Positions 41,778 to 50,711 of a DNA stretch of 64,000 nucleotides are shown here, one piece after another. How positions within the stretch are numbered: the stretch's first letter is position 1; each line of letters starts with the position of its first letter. A model generated the notes under the pieces. The model searched no databases. It worked only from the letters and a program-made list of their open reading frames with translations, and was not told the DNA's origin. Source of the stretch: Nevskia sp. (lineage in GTDB: Bacteria; Pseudomonadota; Gammaproteobacteria; Nevskiales; Nevskiaceae); NCBI GenBank assembly GCA_023229645.1, contig JALNYU010000013.1, forward strand, positions 1 through 64,000, in the 5' to 3' direction. The translations under genes were made by a program, and so were the position numbers.

Positions 41778-42434
41778 ATGGAACAGGAACAGCATAGTCC
41801 GCGTTTTATATCGCTGAGCCGCGCCGCAGCGCTCGTTGCGCTAGCGCTGCTGACCAACGTAGCACGCGCCGACGGCGGCACAATTTACCGCTGCCACTCG
41901 GCGAAAGACGGTGCGCTGATCTTCCAGGATCAACCCTGCAACAAAGCGCCCGGTACGTTGGAAGCGGCCAAGAACCTCGAAGGCGCGGTGATTCCGCCGG
42001 CGCCACCGCCAGCCGATGATGGCGCACCGGTGGTCGAGCGCTACACACGCTACCTCGATGCGGTTGCTGCAGACCGTGAAGCACAGAAAGAAGCCGACCT
42101 CGCGGCCGCATCGCGTCTCCGAGCCCGCGGCGATGCCGAACGTGAGCCAGCACCGTTCGCGCCGCCACCGGTGCAAGGCAACTGCACGCTGATCGGCGCC
42201 AACGACGAATGCCTCGCGTACGCCAACGACTACGGCAGTTATGGCGGCTACTCAGGCTACTACGGCCCCGCCGTGCCGGCCTACAACGGCCCGTACCGTC
42301 GCCGCCCGGTCGATCGTCCACGGCCACCGCCGCCAGTTACACCACCCGCGCCGCCGGCACCGGCCGCCCGGTTCGGTGCGCCGTTCCGGCCGGGATTTGG
42401 TAAGCCGGTGGTCGACGAGAAGGCGTCAAAGTAG
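41778..42434 (+). CDS. Secreted DUF4124 domain protein
   Basis: A 218-residue protein from MEQEQHS at 41778, shortly after the fusion gene stop. Signal-like hydrophobic stretch RAAALVALALLTNVARA (about 14-30), then the DUF4124 unit TIYRCHSAKDGALIFQDQPC, a short beta-sheet domain of unknown role common in periplasmic proteins. The rest is Ala/Pro-rich and low complexity, with a Tyr/Gly-rich patch (GSYGGYSGYYG) and a Pro/Arg-rich end. The frame is open upstream inside the fusion gene but only this start yields the signal peptide. Confidence 0.75.
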   Translation: MEQEQHSPRFISLSRAAALVALALLTNVARADGGTIYRCHSAKDGALIFQDQPCNKAPGTLEAAKNLEGAVIPPAPPPADDGAPVVERYTRYLDAVAADREAQKEADLAAASRLRARGDAEREPAPFAPPPVQGNCTLIGANDECLAYANDYGSYGGYSGYYGPAVPAYNGPYRRRPVDRPRPPPPVTPPAPPAPAARFGAPFRPGFGKPVVDEKASK

Positions 42435-42575
42435 CGCCTGATCCCGCTATCCAATCATTGCGGCTACAGCTGCTTTCTGGTCGGCACCCAGGCATCTCGC
42501 GGGAAAATCCGACTGAGGCGAGCTCCACGCATTGGCAATAGCGAGAAGCGGGTCTTTCTCAATTCGGAAAACCGC

Positions 42576-43031
42576 TTACTTCCCAAACGCCAACGGCAAG
42601 AGTTCGCTGATTGTCGCGCGGCGGATGCGGTCGCCGCTGCGGGCGAGCATCAGCACCGGGATGTCGAGGCCGGTGAGGTTGGCGACTTCGGCGATGATTT
42701 GGCGGCAGCGACCGCAGGGTGGAATGAATTCGCCGGTGACGGCGGCTTCGAGTTCGCCTTCGGCGGCGACGGCGATCATCGTCACGTCTTTCAGACGGCC
42801 AGCAGCGTTGGCGCTGGCGAGGGCGACAGTTTCGGCGCACAAGCTGAGGCCGTAAGAAACGTTTTCGAAATTCGCTCCGCGATGGATCGTGCCGTCGCTG
42901 AACAGCAGCGCGGCGCCGACATGAAAGTGCGAGTACGGCGCGTAAGCATTCGGCAGCACCGCTTGGGCGGCGGCGACGAGCGCGCGCTCGTCGTCGGTCA
43001 GGGCGGATAGCGGCAGTTCGATCGGCGTCAT
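42576..43031 (-). CDS. cdd: Cytidine deaminase
   Basis: A 151-residue homotetrameric-type cytidine deaminase. Zinc ligands are CAETVAL (Cys plus the catalytic Glu) and PPCGRCRQ; the substrate loop FHVGAALLFSDGTIHRGANFENVSYGLSLCAE is intact. It deaminates cytidine and deoxycytidine to uridine forms for pyrimidine salvage. It starts 22 bp after the stop of the DUF4105 gene on the same strand. Confidence 0.94.
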   Translation of the reverse strand: MTPIELPLSALTDDERALVAAAQAVLPNAYAPYSHFHVGAALLFSDGTIHRGANFENVSYGLSLCAETVALASANAAGRLKDVTMIAVAAEGELEAAVTGEFIPPCGRCRQIIAEVANLTGLDIPVLMLARSGDRIRRATISELLPLAFGK

Positions 43032-43052
43032 CGGCGAGTATCGGTTGTGGGT

Positions 43053-44306
43053 TTACGGCGTGGCGGGTTTACGCAGGCTGAGCGCCAGCGCAACGTGTAT
43101 CGGCGCGAGTAGCAGCCACCAGTGTCCGTTTGCTTGGCTCAGCGTTGGAATCGCGTGCAAAAACGCCGCCAATGCGACCCCGATGACGATCAGCAGCGCC
43201 AGCGTGCGGTCGTAGCGGCTCGGCTGCCAGCGCGCGTGCGCAGCGCCGAGCCAGACCGGGATCAGCAGCAAACACAGCGGGCTCAGCAGCAGTAGGTTTT
43301 CATTGCGCCAGCCGTAGCGATGCGCGGTGAGCACCCATAGCGCCGCGAGGATCAGGCCGCCGAGGCCAACGACTAGCGACAGCAGCGTGGCGAGCACCGC
43401 GAATGCATAGCGTGCGGCGGGTTGGCCGCGATACCGGGCGAGCAACAGCAGGGCGAGGGCGAGCGCAATCCCGATCATCGCAAAAGGCAGCCGCAAGTCC
43501 GGCGGCAGCGCCGGTGGTTCCGGCAGGACCCCGCCGGGCAGCAATTGGCTTTCTTCGGCGACGAGCGGCTGCTCGTGGCCTTCGGCATCGCGCGTGGTGA
43601 CGGTGCGCAACGCCGCCATTAAGCGCAGGGGCGCGAAGCCGTGTTGCCACACGCTGATCGGGCGATCAGCCGCAGGGCCGAGCGCGGCGTCCATGCCGAC
43701 CATCAGCAGCGGCGCCGGCGCGATCAGGCGCAGTGCTTCGCGGCGGAAATCGAAACCAGAGTCACGACTTTCGAGTTGTGTGCGCAAGCTGCCGCCGAGC
43801 GCGCGGTCTAGCGCGTCGCGGACCTTGGTCGAGCAATTCGATAGAAAGTAGTCGTAGCGATAGTCGCGGTTTTCGCGCTGGACATTCCACGACAGGTAGT
43901 CGCGTAGCCAGCCGCGCTGCGCTGGCGTGAGGTTGAGTTTTTGCTCGACCGCCCAGCGCTGCTCTTCGTTGTAGATCGCCAGATCATTTGCCAGATAATT
44001 CGGCGCGACCCGATAAACCATTTCGCCGCGCGCGAAATTCAGAAAGAAATTCTTCTGCTGGAAATCGAACAGGCCGTAGTTGTAGGTGATCGCAACGCCG
44101 CGGGTGCTTTCGCGCAGCAGCAGCGCGTTATGGCCAAAGCGTTGCCAGTATTCGCTGCCGGGCTCGAACGTGACAACGCTGACGCTGATCGTGTCGCCCG
44201 GCTCGCCGCTCGCCACGAAGTCATCAGTGGCCGATGCTGGCGCCGCGAGCAATAGGGCGCAGAACAGCGCGGCGAGTACGCGGAGCATAGGCAGCGCTGA
44301 CCTCAA
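43053..44306 (-). CDS. DUF4105 (Lnb N-terminal periplasmic domain) membrane protein
   Basis: A 417-residue membrane protein. A signal peptide (to about residue 26, SAT) precedes a periplasmic DUF4105 domain (about 30-230) with YWQRFGHNALLLRE, NYGLFDF and NCSTKVRDALDRALGG; several predicted membrane helices (about 275-412) follow. DUF4105 is related to a putative membrane-bound peptidase/amidohydrolase fold; His in FGH and Cys in NCST could be catalytic, but this is not established. It overlaps corC by 4 bp; the lnt gene that usually follows corC is not here. Confidence 0.82.
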   Translation of the reverse strand: MRSALPMLRVLAALFCALLLAAPASATDDFVASGEPGDTISVSVVTFEPGSEYWQRFGHNALLLRESTRGVAITYNYGLFDFQQKNFFLNFARGEMVYRVAPNYLANDLAIYNEEQRWAVEQKLNLTPAQRGWLRDYLSWNVQRENRDYRYDYFLSNCSTKVRDALDRALGGSLRTQLESRDSGFDFRREALRLIAPAPLLMVGMDAALGPAADRPISVWQHGFAPLRLMAALRTVTTRDAEGHEQPLVAEESQLLPGGVLPEPPALPPDLRLPFAMIGIALALALLLLARYRGQPAARYAFAVLATLLSLVVGLGGLILAALWVLTAHRYGWRNENLLLLSPLCLLLIPVWLGAAHARWQPSRYDRTLALLIVIGVALAAFLHAIPTLSQANGHWWLLLAPIHVALALSLRKPATP

Positions 44307-45175
44307 GCCTGCGCCAACGTGACCTGCAGCAAGTGCACGCGGCGGCTGTCGGCGCGCTGGACGTTGAACTGGAAGCGGTCGATCTGCACGCTCTCGCCGC
44401 GGCGCGGCATGTGGCCGAGGCCGTGCATGACGAGGCCGCCGACGGTATCGAATTCTTCGTCGGAAAACTCGGCGTCGAAATAGCTGTTGAAGTCACCGAC
44501 CGGGGTTAGCCCCTGAACCAGGAAGTGGCGATCGTCCTGTTTCAGAATCAGCGCCCGCTCCAGTTCATCGTGTTCGTCGTCGATCTCACCGACGATTTGT
44601 TCGAGCACGTCTTCGATCGTCACCAAACCGGCAACGCCACCGTATTCATCCGCGACCAGCGCCATGTGGTTGTGGCTCTTGCGGAAGTCTTTTAGCAGCA
44701 CGTTGACGCGCTTCGACTCCGGCACGAATGCCGCCGGCCGCAGCCAGCGGGCGAGGTCAAATTCGCCGGGTGCAAAGCCGGGAACGGTCGACGTGAACTT
44801 CAGCAAATCCTTTGCCAGCAGAATGCCGACGATTTCGTCGCGCGAGTCGCCGATCACCGGATAGCGCGAGTGGCCGGCTTCAACCACTTCACGCAGTAGC
44901 CGGTCCAGCGGCCATTCGCGCTCCAACACCACCATCTGCGCGCGCGGCACCATGATGTCGCGCACCTGCAGTTCCTGGGTGTTGAAGACGCCGCGGATCA
45001 TCAGCGCCGCTTCAGCATCAACGATGCCGGCAGCGCGTGCGCCATCCAGCATTTCGTTTAAATCTTCGCGGCTACGTGGACCGCCGGCTAGGCGCTGCGT
45101 AAACCGGCGCCACCATTTGCTTTGTCGACTCTCGCGCGAACGTTCGGACGAGGGACTACTGGGACCGTCATTCAT
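44303..45175 (-). CDS. corC: CorC/YbeX, CBS-domain transport-associated protein
   Basis: A 290-residue cytosolic protein with two CBS motifs (about 68-125 and 135-190) and a C-terminal CorC_HlyC domain (about 205-285, FLVQGLTPVGDFNSYFDAEF...DTVGGLVMHGLGHMPRRGE). CorC is implicated in Mg2+/Co2+ efflux and, as YbeX, in ribosome metabolism. Gene order corC-ybeY-ybeZ is conserved. The gap to ybeY is 141 bp, larger than usual. Confidence 0.92.
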   Translation of the reverse strand: MNDGPSSPSSERSRESRQSKWWRRFTQRLAGGPRSREDLNEMLDGARAAGIVDAEAALMIRGVFNTQELQVRDIMVPRAQMVVLEREWPLDRLLREVVEAGHSRYPVIGDSRDEIVGILLAKDLLKFTSTVPGFAPGEFDLARWLRPAAFVPESKRVNVLLKDFRKSHNHMALVADEYGGVAGLVTIEDVLEQIVGEIDDEHDELERALILKQDDRHFLVQGLTPVGDFNSYFDAEFSDEEFDTVGGLVMHGLGHMPRRGESVQIDRFQFNVQRADSRRVHLLQVTLAQA

Positions 45176-45316
45176 AAAGCGTGCAGAAAATTACCAGGAA
45201 ATAAGCCGTTTTTCGCCGCAAGCCAGGGGGCCGCGGGTGCCGTTGTCATCGTGTAGAAGCCGGCTTTAGGCCAGTTTAGCGCAAACATCGAGCCTATCCG
45301 TGGCAGCGTGATGACT

Positions 45317-45772
45317 TCAGTATGGATCGGGGAATCCCAAATTAGCCAGAATCGCCCGTTCTTCGGCTTCCATGATCTCCGCTTCAGCGTCGTTTTCATG
45401 GTCGCGGCCGAGCAGATGTAGCACGCCGTGCACAACCATATGCGCCCAATGCGCGCGCGCTTCTTTGCCTTGTTCAACGGCTTCGCGCATGACCACCGGC
45501 GCACAGATTGCGAGATCGCCCAATGCCGGCTCGCCGAACGCTTCCGGAAAGCCTTCGGACTCATAGGGGAACGACAGCACGTTGGTCGGGTAATCCTTGC
45601 CGCGGTAAATCGAATTCAACTGCGCGCTTTCGGCTTCGTCGACGATACGGATCGTCAGTTCCCGGCTGACGCCGCCGAGCGCGGCTTGCGCCCAGTCGCG
45701 CAGCGCCATCGGCGCCGGCACGCCAGCGGGCGGCACGCGCCGTTGCACGGTGATGTTGCGGCTAACGCTCAT
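45317..45772 (-). CDS. ybeY: Endoribonuclease YbeY
   Basis: A 151-residue metal-dependent RNase involved in 16S rRNA 3'-end maturation and 70S quality control. The zinc motif H-x3-H-x5-H is present in HMVVHGVLHLLGRDHEND (H at three positions), preceded by NVLSFPYE-type sequence. It overlaps the ybeZ stop by 4 bp. A stretch of about 140 bp then separates it from corC. Confidence 0.95.
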   Translation of the reverse strand: MSVSRNITVQRRVPPAGVPAPMALRDWAQAALGGVSRELTIRIVDEAESAQLNSIYRGKDYPTNVLSFPYESEGFPEAFGEPALGDLAICAPVVMREAVEQGKEARAHWAHMVVHGVLHLLGRDHENDAEAEIMEAEERAILANLGFPDPY

Positions 45773-46764
45773 CTGGATTCTCGTGCGATGCGCTCGCGTG
45801 CTTCAAAGGCGTCGTAGGCGCGGACGATGGTCTGCACCAGCGGGTGGCGCACAACGTCCTCGCTGCGGAAGTGCGTGAAGCCAATTTCCGGCACGTCTTG
45901 CAGCACGTCCATCGCGTGTTTCAGGCCGCTCGGGATCGCTTTCGGCAAGTCGATTTGGGTGACGTCGCCGGTGACGACCGCAACCGAGCCGAAGCCGATA
46001 CGCGTCAGGAACATCTTCATCTGCTCGACTGTGGTGTTCTGGGCTTCATCCAAAATCACGAACGATTCGTTCAGCGTGCGGCCGCGCATGAACGCCAGCG
46101 GCGCCACTTCGATGACGCTGCGCTCGATCAACCGCGCAACTTTCTCAAAGCCGAGCATTTCGTACAGTGCGTCGTACAACGGCCGCAGATAGGGGTCGAT
46201 TTTCTGCGCCATATCACCCGGTAAAAATCCGAGTTTTTCGCCGGCTTCCACTGCCGGCCGTACCAGCACGAGGCGGCGTACACGGTCCCGCTCTAAGGCA
46301 TCGACGGCGCTGGCCACGGCCAAATAAGTCTTGCCGGTACCCGCCGGGCCGATGCCGAAGCTCAGGACGTTATCGGCGATGTCGTGCAGGTATTTCTTCT
46401 GCAACGGCGAGCGGCCGCGAACGACCCCGCGCTTGGTGCGGATTACGACGTCATCTGCGTACTGAGCCCCCGGGTGCGCCGGGATCTGGGCCGCATCGGC
46501 GCTGAACTCGCGCAGCGCCATGTGCACATGCTCGGCGTCGATTGCGCCGTCGGCGGTTTGTTCGAACAGCGAGCGTATGGCCATTTCGGCGCGCTGCGCT
46601 TCGGCGTCCGGGCCGACGATGACGTAACGGTTGCCGCGGTTGCGGATTTCAACGCCGAGGCCAATTTCGAGCGCACGCAGGTGCGAGTCGAACGAGCCGT
46701 TCAAGTTGGCGATGCGGTGGGCGTCGTCCGGTTCGAGGACGAAGTCGATCTGGGATACGGTCAA
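45769..46764 (-). CDS. ybeZ: PhoH-like ATPase YbeZ
   Basis: A 331-residue PhoH family protein. A KH-like N-terminal region (about 20-90) is followed by the ATPase core with Walker A GPAGTGKT (about residues 140-147) and FVILDEAQNTTVEQMK as Walker B. YbeZ is an RNA helicase-like ATPase partner of YbeY. The operon order ybeZ-ybeY-corC is conserved, but the usual upstream neighbour miaB is displaced about 1.8 kb by an insertion. Confidence 0.95.
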   Translation of the reverse strand: MTVSQIDFVLEPDDAHRIANLNGSFDSHLRALEIGLGVEIRNRGNRYVIVGPDAEAQRAEMAIRSLFEQTADGAIDAEHVHMALREFSADAAQIPAHPGAQYADDVVIRTKRGVVRGRSPLQKKYLHDIADNVLSFGIGPAGTGKTYLAVASAVDALERDRVRRLVLVRPAVEAGEKLGFLPGDMAQKIDPYLRPLYDALYEMLGFEKVARLIERSVIEVAPLAFMRGRTLNESFVILDEAQNTTVEQMKMFLTRIGFGSVAVVTGDVTQIDLPKAIPSGLKHAMDVLQDVPEIGFTHFRSEDVVRHPLVQTIVRAYDAFEARERIARESR

Positions 46765-46816
46765 AGGGTATCGAGGGCGGTAATCGGAGCACTAGTTTAC
46801 CGCTCGCCCGATGAAT

Positions 46817-47161
46817 TCACCGAGACGGCGGCGCGCGCAGCACCAAACGTCGATAAACCCACCATGAATACAGCATCGTGATTGCACCCATTCCAATCAA
46901 AATCGTGCGCAGCGAGCCGAGATTAAAGCCGGCAGCGGCAGTGATCGCGATCAGCGCACCGGAAATGATCAGCGCCCGGCCGCCGAAGCGCTGTGTCCGC
47001 AGCCAGACTTCATCGTCGGCTGCTTGCCCCTTTATTCCAACAACTTGGTTTCCGATATACGTCAATGGCGTCCTGGTGTTGGCAGGCGCTAACCAAATTA
47101 TTGATTCCGTAACCGAAGGTTTGCCAAGACACGGGTTTGCTGAGCGTCGTTTAGTCGCCAA
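46817..47161 (-). pseudogene. Truncated SdpI/YhfL-like membrane protein
   Basis: Open for 114 codons. The right part (after about residue 40) reads GIKGQAADDEVWLRTQRFGGRALIISGALIAI..., matching the SdpI-family pattern (G-I-R-T ... D-E-x-V-W-x-x-T-x-R-x-G-G) and ending in two membrane helices. The N-terminal two helices of the family are missing; the first ~35 residues lie partly over the end of the HNH gene and look random. A TTG at 47065 is a possible start. It is best read as a remnant truncated by the HNH insertion. Confidence 0.5.
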
Positions 47162-47838
47162 TTGTTGACATTGCTCCGGTAGTAAGCGGAGACCTTGGCA
47201 TCAAGTGGGATCGATGCTGTGCCATCCACGCCGATCTTCAAGTCGCCGCAGTCATACATTTTGTGGAGGTCTGCTCGGAGCAACAAACCGTTCGCCGCGT
47301 TGAAAGCGCCATTCTGATTGACCGGAATAATATGCGCCGCTTCCAACGCAGATAACGTGCAGTCTCCGGAAAGTGCACAACAGGCGCCAAAGTCCAACAA
47401 TTGGTTTTTGAACTGCTGCTGACGTCGGCGGCGTCGTTCAACCCACTGGGTTCCGAGTTCTTCGAATAAAGGTAGCGGAATAAGTTCTGCCTCGGCGTGT
47501 CCGTTAGTGGGGTCGTTTTGACCATGTTCACTGAGCCATTCTGCAGACGCGGTTTTTTCAACGGTGTCTAAATTAATTGTGGCTTGGCCCCATAGGTGAT
47601 TATCTCGTGCCTGCCCTTCATTGCTATTTCTGTCGTACCTCAGTCTGATTGTGTATCGACCGTTGACGGCGTGATACTGATACTCAACTACTTCGGCCGA
47701 ATATCGCGTTGCCTCGGGGTAGCCTTCCCAGCTCGCCGTCGTAGAAATCATTTCCCCTGGGGTTAGTGGGCGTTCGCTATCGAAAAATATTAATTCTTCT
47801 TCTTCATCCCAGAAAATTTTTATTTGGTAAATGCTCAT
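47098..47838 (-). CDS. HNH endonuclease-domain protein
   Basis: A 246-residue protein. The C-terminal third has an HNH_2 motif: CCALSGDCTLSALEAAHIIPVNQNGAFNAANGLLLRADLHKMYDCG (the first His, the Asn and the last His define the nuclease). The N-terminal half (about 1-110) is a beta-rich region of unrecognised family. Such proteins occur as solitary nucleases, in mobile elements or as anti-phage effectors; no methylase or partner is adjacent. Codon use looks more AT-rich than in neighbours. It sits in a block inserted between ybeZ and miaB. Confidence 0.75.
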   Translation of the reverse strand: MSIYQIKIFWDEEEELIFFDSERPLTPGEMISTTASWEGYPEATRYSAEVVEYQYHAVNGRYTIRLRYDRNSNEGQARDNHLWGQATINLDTVEKTASAEWLSEHGQNDPTNGHAEAELIPLPLFEELGTQWVERRRRRQQQFKNQLLDFGACCALSGDCTLSALEAAHIIPVNQNGAFNAANGLLLRADLHKMYDCGDLKIGVDGTASIPLDAKVSAYYRSNVNNWRLNDAQQTRVLANLRLRNQ

Positions 47839-47905
47839 CGATTCCGTCCGATTATTTAGATTGGATTAACGGGGTAAAAGCTTCACATCAGTCAGCAATA
47901 AACGC

Positions 47906-47930
47906 CTCGCCTCGCCTCGCCTCGTCTCGC
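47906..47930. repeat. Pentanucleotide microsatellite (ctcgc)
   Basis: Five head-to-tail units of ctcgc, the fourth changed to ctcgt, in the gap between the HNH gene and the DUF3291 gene. Its position at the junction of the inserted block is consistent with slippage at a breakpoint. Confidence 0.85.
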
Positions 47931-47974
47931 CGCGATTTCGTCAGATTGTACGTTTTCAGGCAGCGAAATTGCTG

Positions 47975-48472
47975 CTAGGCCTGCGGGCAGGCGGTATCAA
48001 ACGATGTCGCGCTGAGCGCTTTGTCGCTATCGGGCGGCGGGAACGCGTCGCGGAACGTGAAGGCGGAGGCCGTGGCGCCCAAGGTTTTGAGCGACGCCAA
48101 ACGCTCGGCGGCTTCGGTGGCTGTCGGCTGGTGACCGCGCGGCACCCACCACAGCACGGCATAAGCGTCGACCGCCCGCTCAAACCATTCGCGTCGGCGT
48201 TTGAGAAATTCAACGTGCCCGGAGCGAAACGCGAAATCGTGCAGCGCTGAGATGTCTTGCCAGACCGATACATTCACCAGCGCCGTCGCGCCAAACGGGT
48301 GCGTGTTGGCGGCCGGGCCGTCATCCTCTTTTAGGCGCCAAATAAAGCCGGGCGACTGTTCTGCCAAAGCGTTGACGCGGCCGATATTGGCGACGAAATC
48401 AGCCATCACCGGCGAATCGAGCGGCGCCTTCGGCAGGGCGATATTGAGTTGTGCGAGTTGGTAGGCAGACAT
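47975..48472 (-). CDS. DUF3291 domain protein (antibiotic-monooxygenase-like fold)
   Basis: A 165-residue protein with the DUF3291 block MSAYQLAQLNIALPKAPLDSPVMADFVANIGRVN, GFIWRLKEDDG, VNVSVWQDISALHDFAFRSGHVEFLKRRREWF and YAVLWWVPRGHQPT. The family is a dimeric alpha+beta barrel-like fold without an assigned reaction. It is encoded just downstream of miaB on the same strand (63 bp gap) and within the region that separates miaB from ybeZ. Confidence 0.85.
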   Translation of the reverse strand: MSAYQLAQLNIALPKAPLDSPVMADFVANIGRVNALAEQSPGFIWRLKEDDGPAANTHPFGATALVNVSVWQDISALHDFAFRSGHVEFLKRRREWFERAVDAYAVLWWVPRGHQPTATEAAERLASLKTLGATASAFTFRDAFPPPDSDKALSATSFDTACPQA

Positions 48473-48535
48473 TGGCGTCTCGGTATTGCGAACACGGAAA
48501 TCGCGGCAATCCTGCCTGCGCCGCTCCAGCCTGGA

Positions 48536-49879
48536 TCAGCCGGCGATAACCGCCTCGCCGCGCAGCGAGTTCGTCAGGCTATGTGTTACGCGCAGATCGA
48601 CGAACTGGCCGATTAATCGGGCTTCGCCATCGAAGTTGATCGAGCGGTTGCACGGCGTTTTGCCGGTCAGCTGGCCGTTGCCGCGCCGCGACGGGCCTTC
48701 GACGAGTACGCGCTGCGTGCTGCCGATCAGGCTGGTGGCGTATTCGTCGCCGATTTCGCGAACCCGCGCTTGCAGGCGGTCGAGCCGTGCTTGTTTTACC
48801 TCGGCCGGTACGCCGTCGCGGAGGTTTGCCGCTGGCGTGCCGGGGCGCGGACTGTAGACGAACGAGTAGGCGGCATCGATGCGGGCCTGTTCGATCAAGT
48901 CCATCGTCGCTTCAAAGTCTTCTTCAGTTTCGGACGGGAAGCCGACGATGAAATCGGTCGATAGGCTGATGTTGGGCTTCAGCGCGCGTAGGCGGCGGAT
49001 TTTTTCCAGGTACTGGGCTTTGGTATAGCCGCGTTTCATCATTGCCAGAATGCGGTCGGAGCCGCTTTGCACCGGCAAATGCAGAACCGCGGCTAGCTTG
49101 GGTTCGCTGCCGTAGGCGTCGATTAGGGCGTCGGTGAAATGCGCCGGGTGCGACGTGGTGTAGCGGATGCGGCCGAGGCTTTCGAAGCGCGCGAGGATGT
49201 GAATCAGCAGCGCTAAATCGCAGCTGCCGCCGCCCGCCATCGGCCCCGCGTAGGCGTTAACGTTCTGGCCGAGCAAGGTGATTTCGCGCACGCCCTGCGC
49301 TAGCAGCGCGTCAACTTCGGCCAGCACGTCATCCAGCGGCCGAGAAATTTCTTCGCCGCGGGTGTACGGCACGATGCAGAACGTGCAGTACTTCGAGCAG
49401 CCTTCCATGATCGAAACGAATGCGCTTGGGCCTTCAGCGCGCGGTTCCGGGAGGTTGTCGAACTTCTCGATTTCCGGGAAGCGCACGTCGATCGCCGGGC
49501 GTTGCGTGCGGCGGGTTTCGTCGAGCATCTGCGGCAGGCGGTGCAAGGTTTGCGGCCCGAACACCAGATCAACGTTCGGCGCCCGTTTTGCGATCGCTTC
49601 GCCTTCCTGGCTGGCCACGCAGCCGCCGACGCCAACCAGGCGGCCGGGCTTGGCGGCTTTCCATTCGCGCAGGCGGCCGAGATCAGAGAAGACTTTTTCC
49701 GAGGCTTTCTCGCGCACCGAGCAGGTGTTTAGCAGGACTAAGTCGGCGGCTTCGATATCCGTCGTCACTTCGTAGCCGTGCGAGACCTTCAGCACATCCG
49801 CCATTTTTGACGAGTCGTACTCGTTCATTTGGCAGCCGAAGGTTTTGATGAAGACTTTTGACGAATTCGATTCGGACAT
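48536..49879 (-). CDS. miaB: tRNA-2-methylthio-N6-isopentenyladenosine synthase MiaB
   Basis: A 447-residue radical SAM methylthiotransferase. The N-terminal UPF0004 domain has KTFGCQMNEYDS and further cysteines; the radical SAM cluster is CSKYCTFC in a VSIMEGCSKYCTFCIVPYTRG stretch; a TRAM domain (about 380-440) ends the chain. It converts i6A37 of tRNAs to ms2i6A37. The start ATG is well placed. In relatives miaB leads the miaB-ybeZ-ybeY operon; here a block intervenes. Confidence 0.95.
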   Translation of the reverse strand: MSESNSSKVFIKTFGCQMNEYDSSKMADVLKVSHGYEVTTDIEAADLVLLNTCSVREKASEKVFSDLGRLREWKAAKPGRLVGVGGCVASQEGEAIAKRAPNVDLVFGPQTLHRLPQMLDETRRTQRPAIDVRFPEIEKFDNLPEPRAEGPSAFVSIMEGCSKYCTFCIVPYTRGEEISRPLDDVLAEVDALLAQGVREITLLGQNVNAYAGPMAGGGSCDLALLIHILARFESLGRIRYTTSHPAHFTDALIDAYGSEPKLAAVLHLPVQSGSDRILAMMKRGYTKAQYLEKIRRLRALKPNISLSTDFIVGFPSETEEDFEATMDLIEQARIDAAYSFVYSPRPGTPAANLRDGVPAEVKQARLDRLQARVREIGDEYATSLIGSTQRVLVEGPSRRGNGQLTGKTPCNRSINFDGEARLIGQFVDLRVTHSLTNSLRGEAVIAG

Positions 49880-50076
49880 GCGGGCAGCGGCACTGAGGCA
49901 ATTGGCGATTATACCGGTCGCGTGCGGGAGCCGAGCGGCGACGACAAACTACCGTTCGTCTGCTCGTCAAAAATAAGTTAATCCAAATTTGGGGCGCGGC
50001 GCATCATAACGGTGCTACGCAAAAAAACGGGCGACGACTCGTTAACACACCCCCAAAAGTTTCACGGAGAGACACG

Positions 50077-50301
50077 ATGACACACCCCACGCAGCCGCTT
50101 TCAACGCTCCGCCAACGCGGCGTACTTCTCGGCGCCGCCGCAGTATCGGCGGTACTTGCGCACACGATACTCGGTCTGGCGCTGGTTCACGCCGGCACCG
50201 CGGGTCAGCGCGCTTTTGCCGCGCAGTATGCGGCGACGCAGATCGCTGATCTCGGCACGCTGCCGACGATCATCGTCATCGGCCGGCGTATGAAAGCGTA
50301 A
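50077..50301 (+). CDS. Small single-pass membrane protein of unknown function
   Basis: A 74-residue frame with acggagaga ribosome site, one hydrophobic helix (about 16-38, GVLLGAAAVSAVLAHTILGLALV), and the end LPTIIVIGRRMKA. No known family was recognised. A terminator-like hairpin immediately follows the stop, which supports a real transcription unit. It stands between miaB and the convergent merC-like gene. Confidence 0.5.
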   Translation: MTHPTQPLSTLRQRGVLLGAAAVSAVLAHTILGLALVHAGTAGQRAFAAQYAATQIADLGTLPTIIVIGRRMKA

Positions 50302-50711
50302 TTTGCACCAAAGATGCCCGCGCTCGCGGGTGTCTTTGCGGTGCCGTGGTCGGCGGCGGTCGTCCCGTAAAACGACGACCCGCTGCTTTAGGAAGCTGTT
50401 TTTCGATTTATAGATCAATCCGCGTAGGTCTGGCGGATTTTTAAAAGCTAGGGCGATGTCGTTAGTCTGGCGCCATTGATTTGATCGCTTCCAATGCGCA
50501 TGAATAACCAGTTAGCGGCTGCGAATAATTGAGTCAGGCCTTGATCACGGCTACCGGCTGGCAGGACTATTACGCTGGAAATTGCCCTTGCACAACGCGC
50601 GTTGCCAGTAGTCGCAAGTAACGGCGTAGCAAGCTGCTGTATAGCCAGAGCGCGGGGACTAAGGCTTATTAACAGGTCCTAACGGGAGCGACGGATGGAC
50701 TGCAGCCGCTT
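50302..50711. other. Intergenic region between convergent genes
   Basis: About 410 bp with one terminator near its left end and no recognisable gene. The rest is unremarkable. Confidence 0.35.
50310..50337 (+). terminator. Terminator-like hairpin after the small membrane protein
   Basis: Arms aaaga..cccgc and gcggg..tcttt pair over 11-13 positions with two G-U pairs and a 4-base loop; the T-run is short (ttt). It starts 9 bp after the stop codon. Confidence 0.6.
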
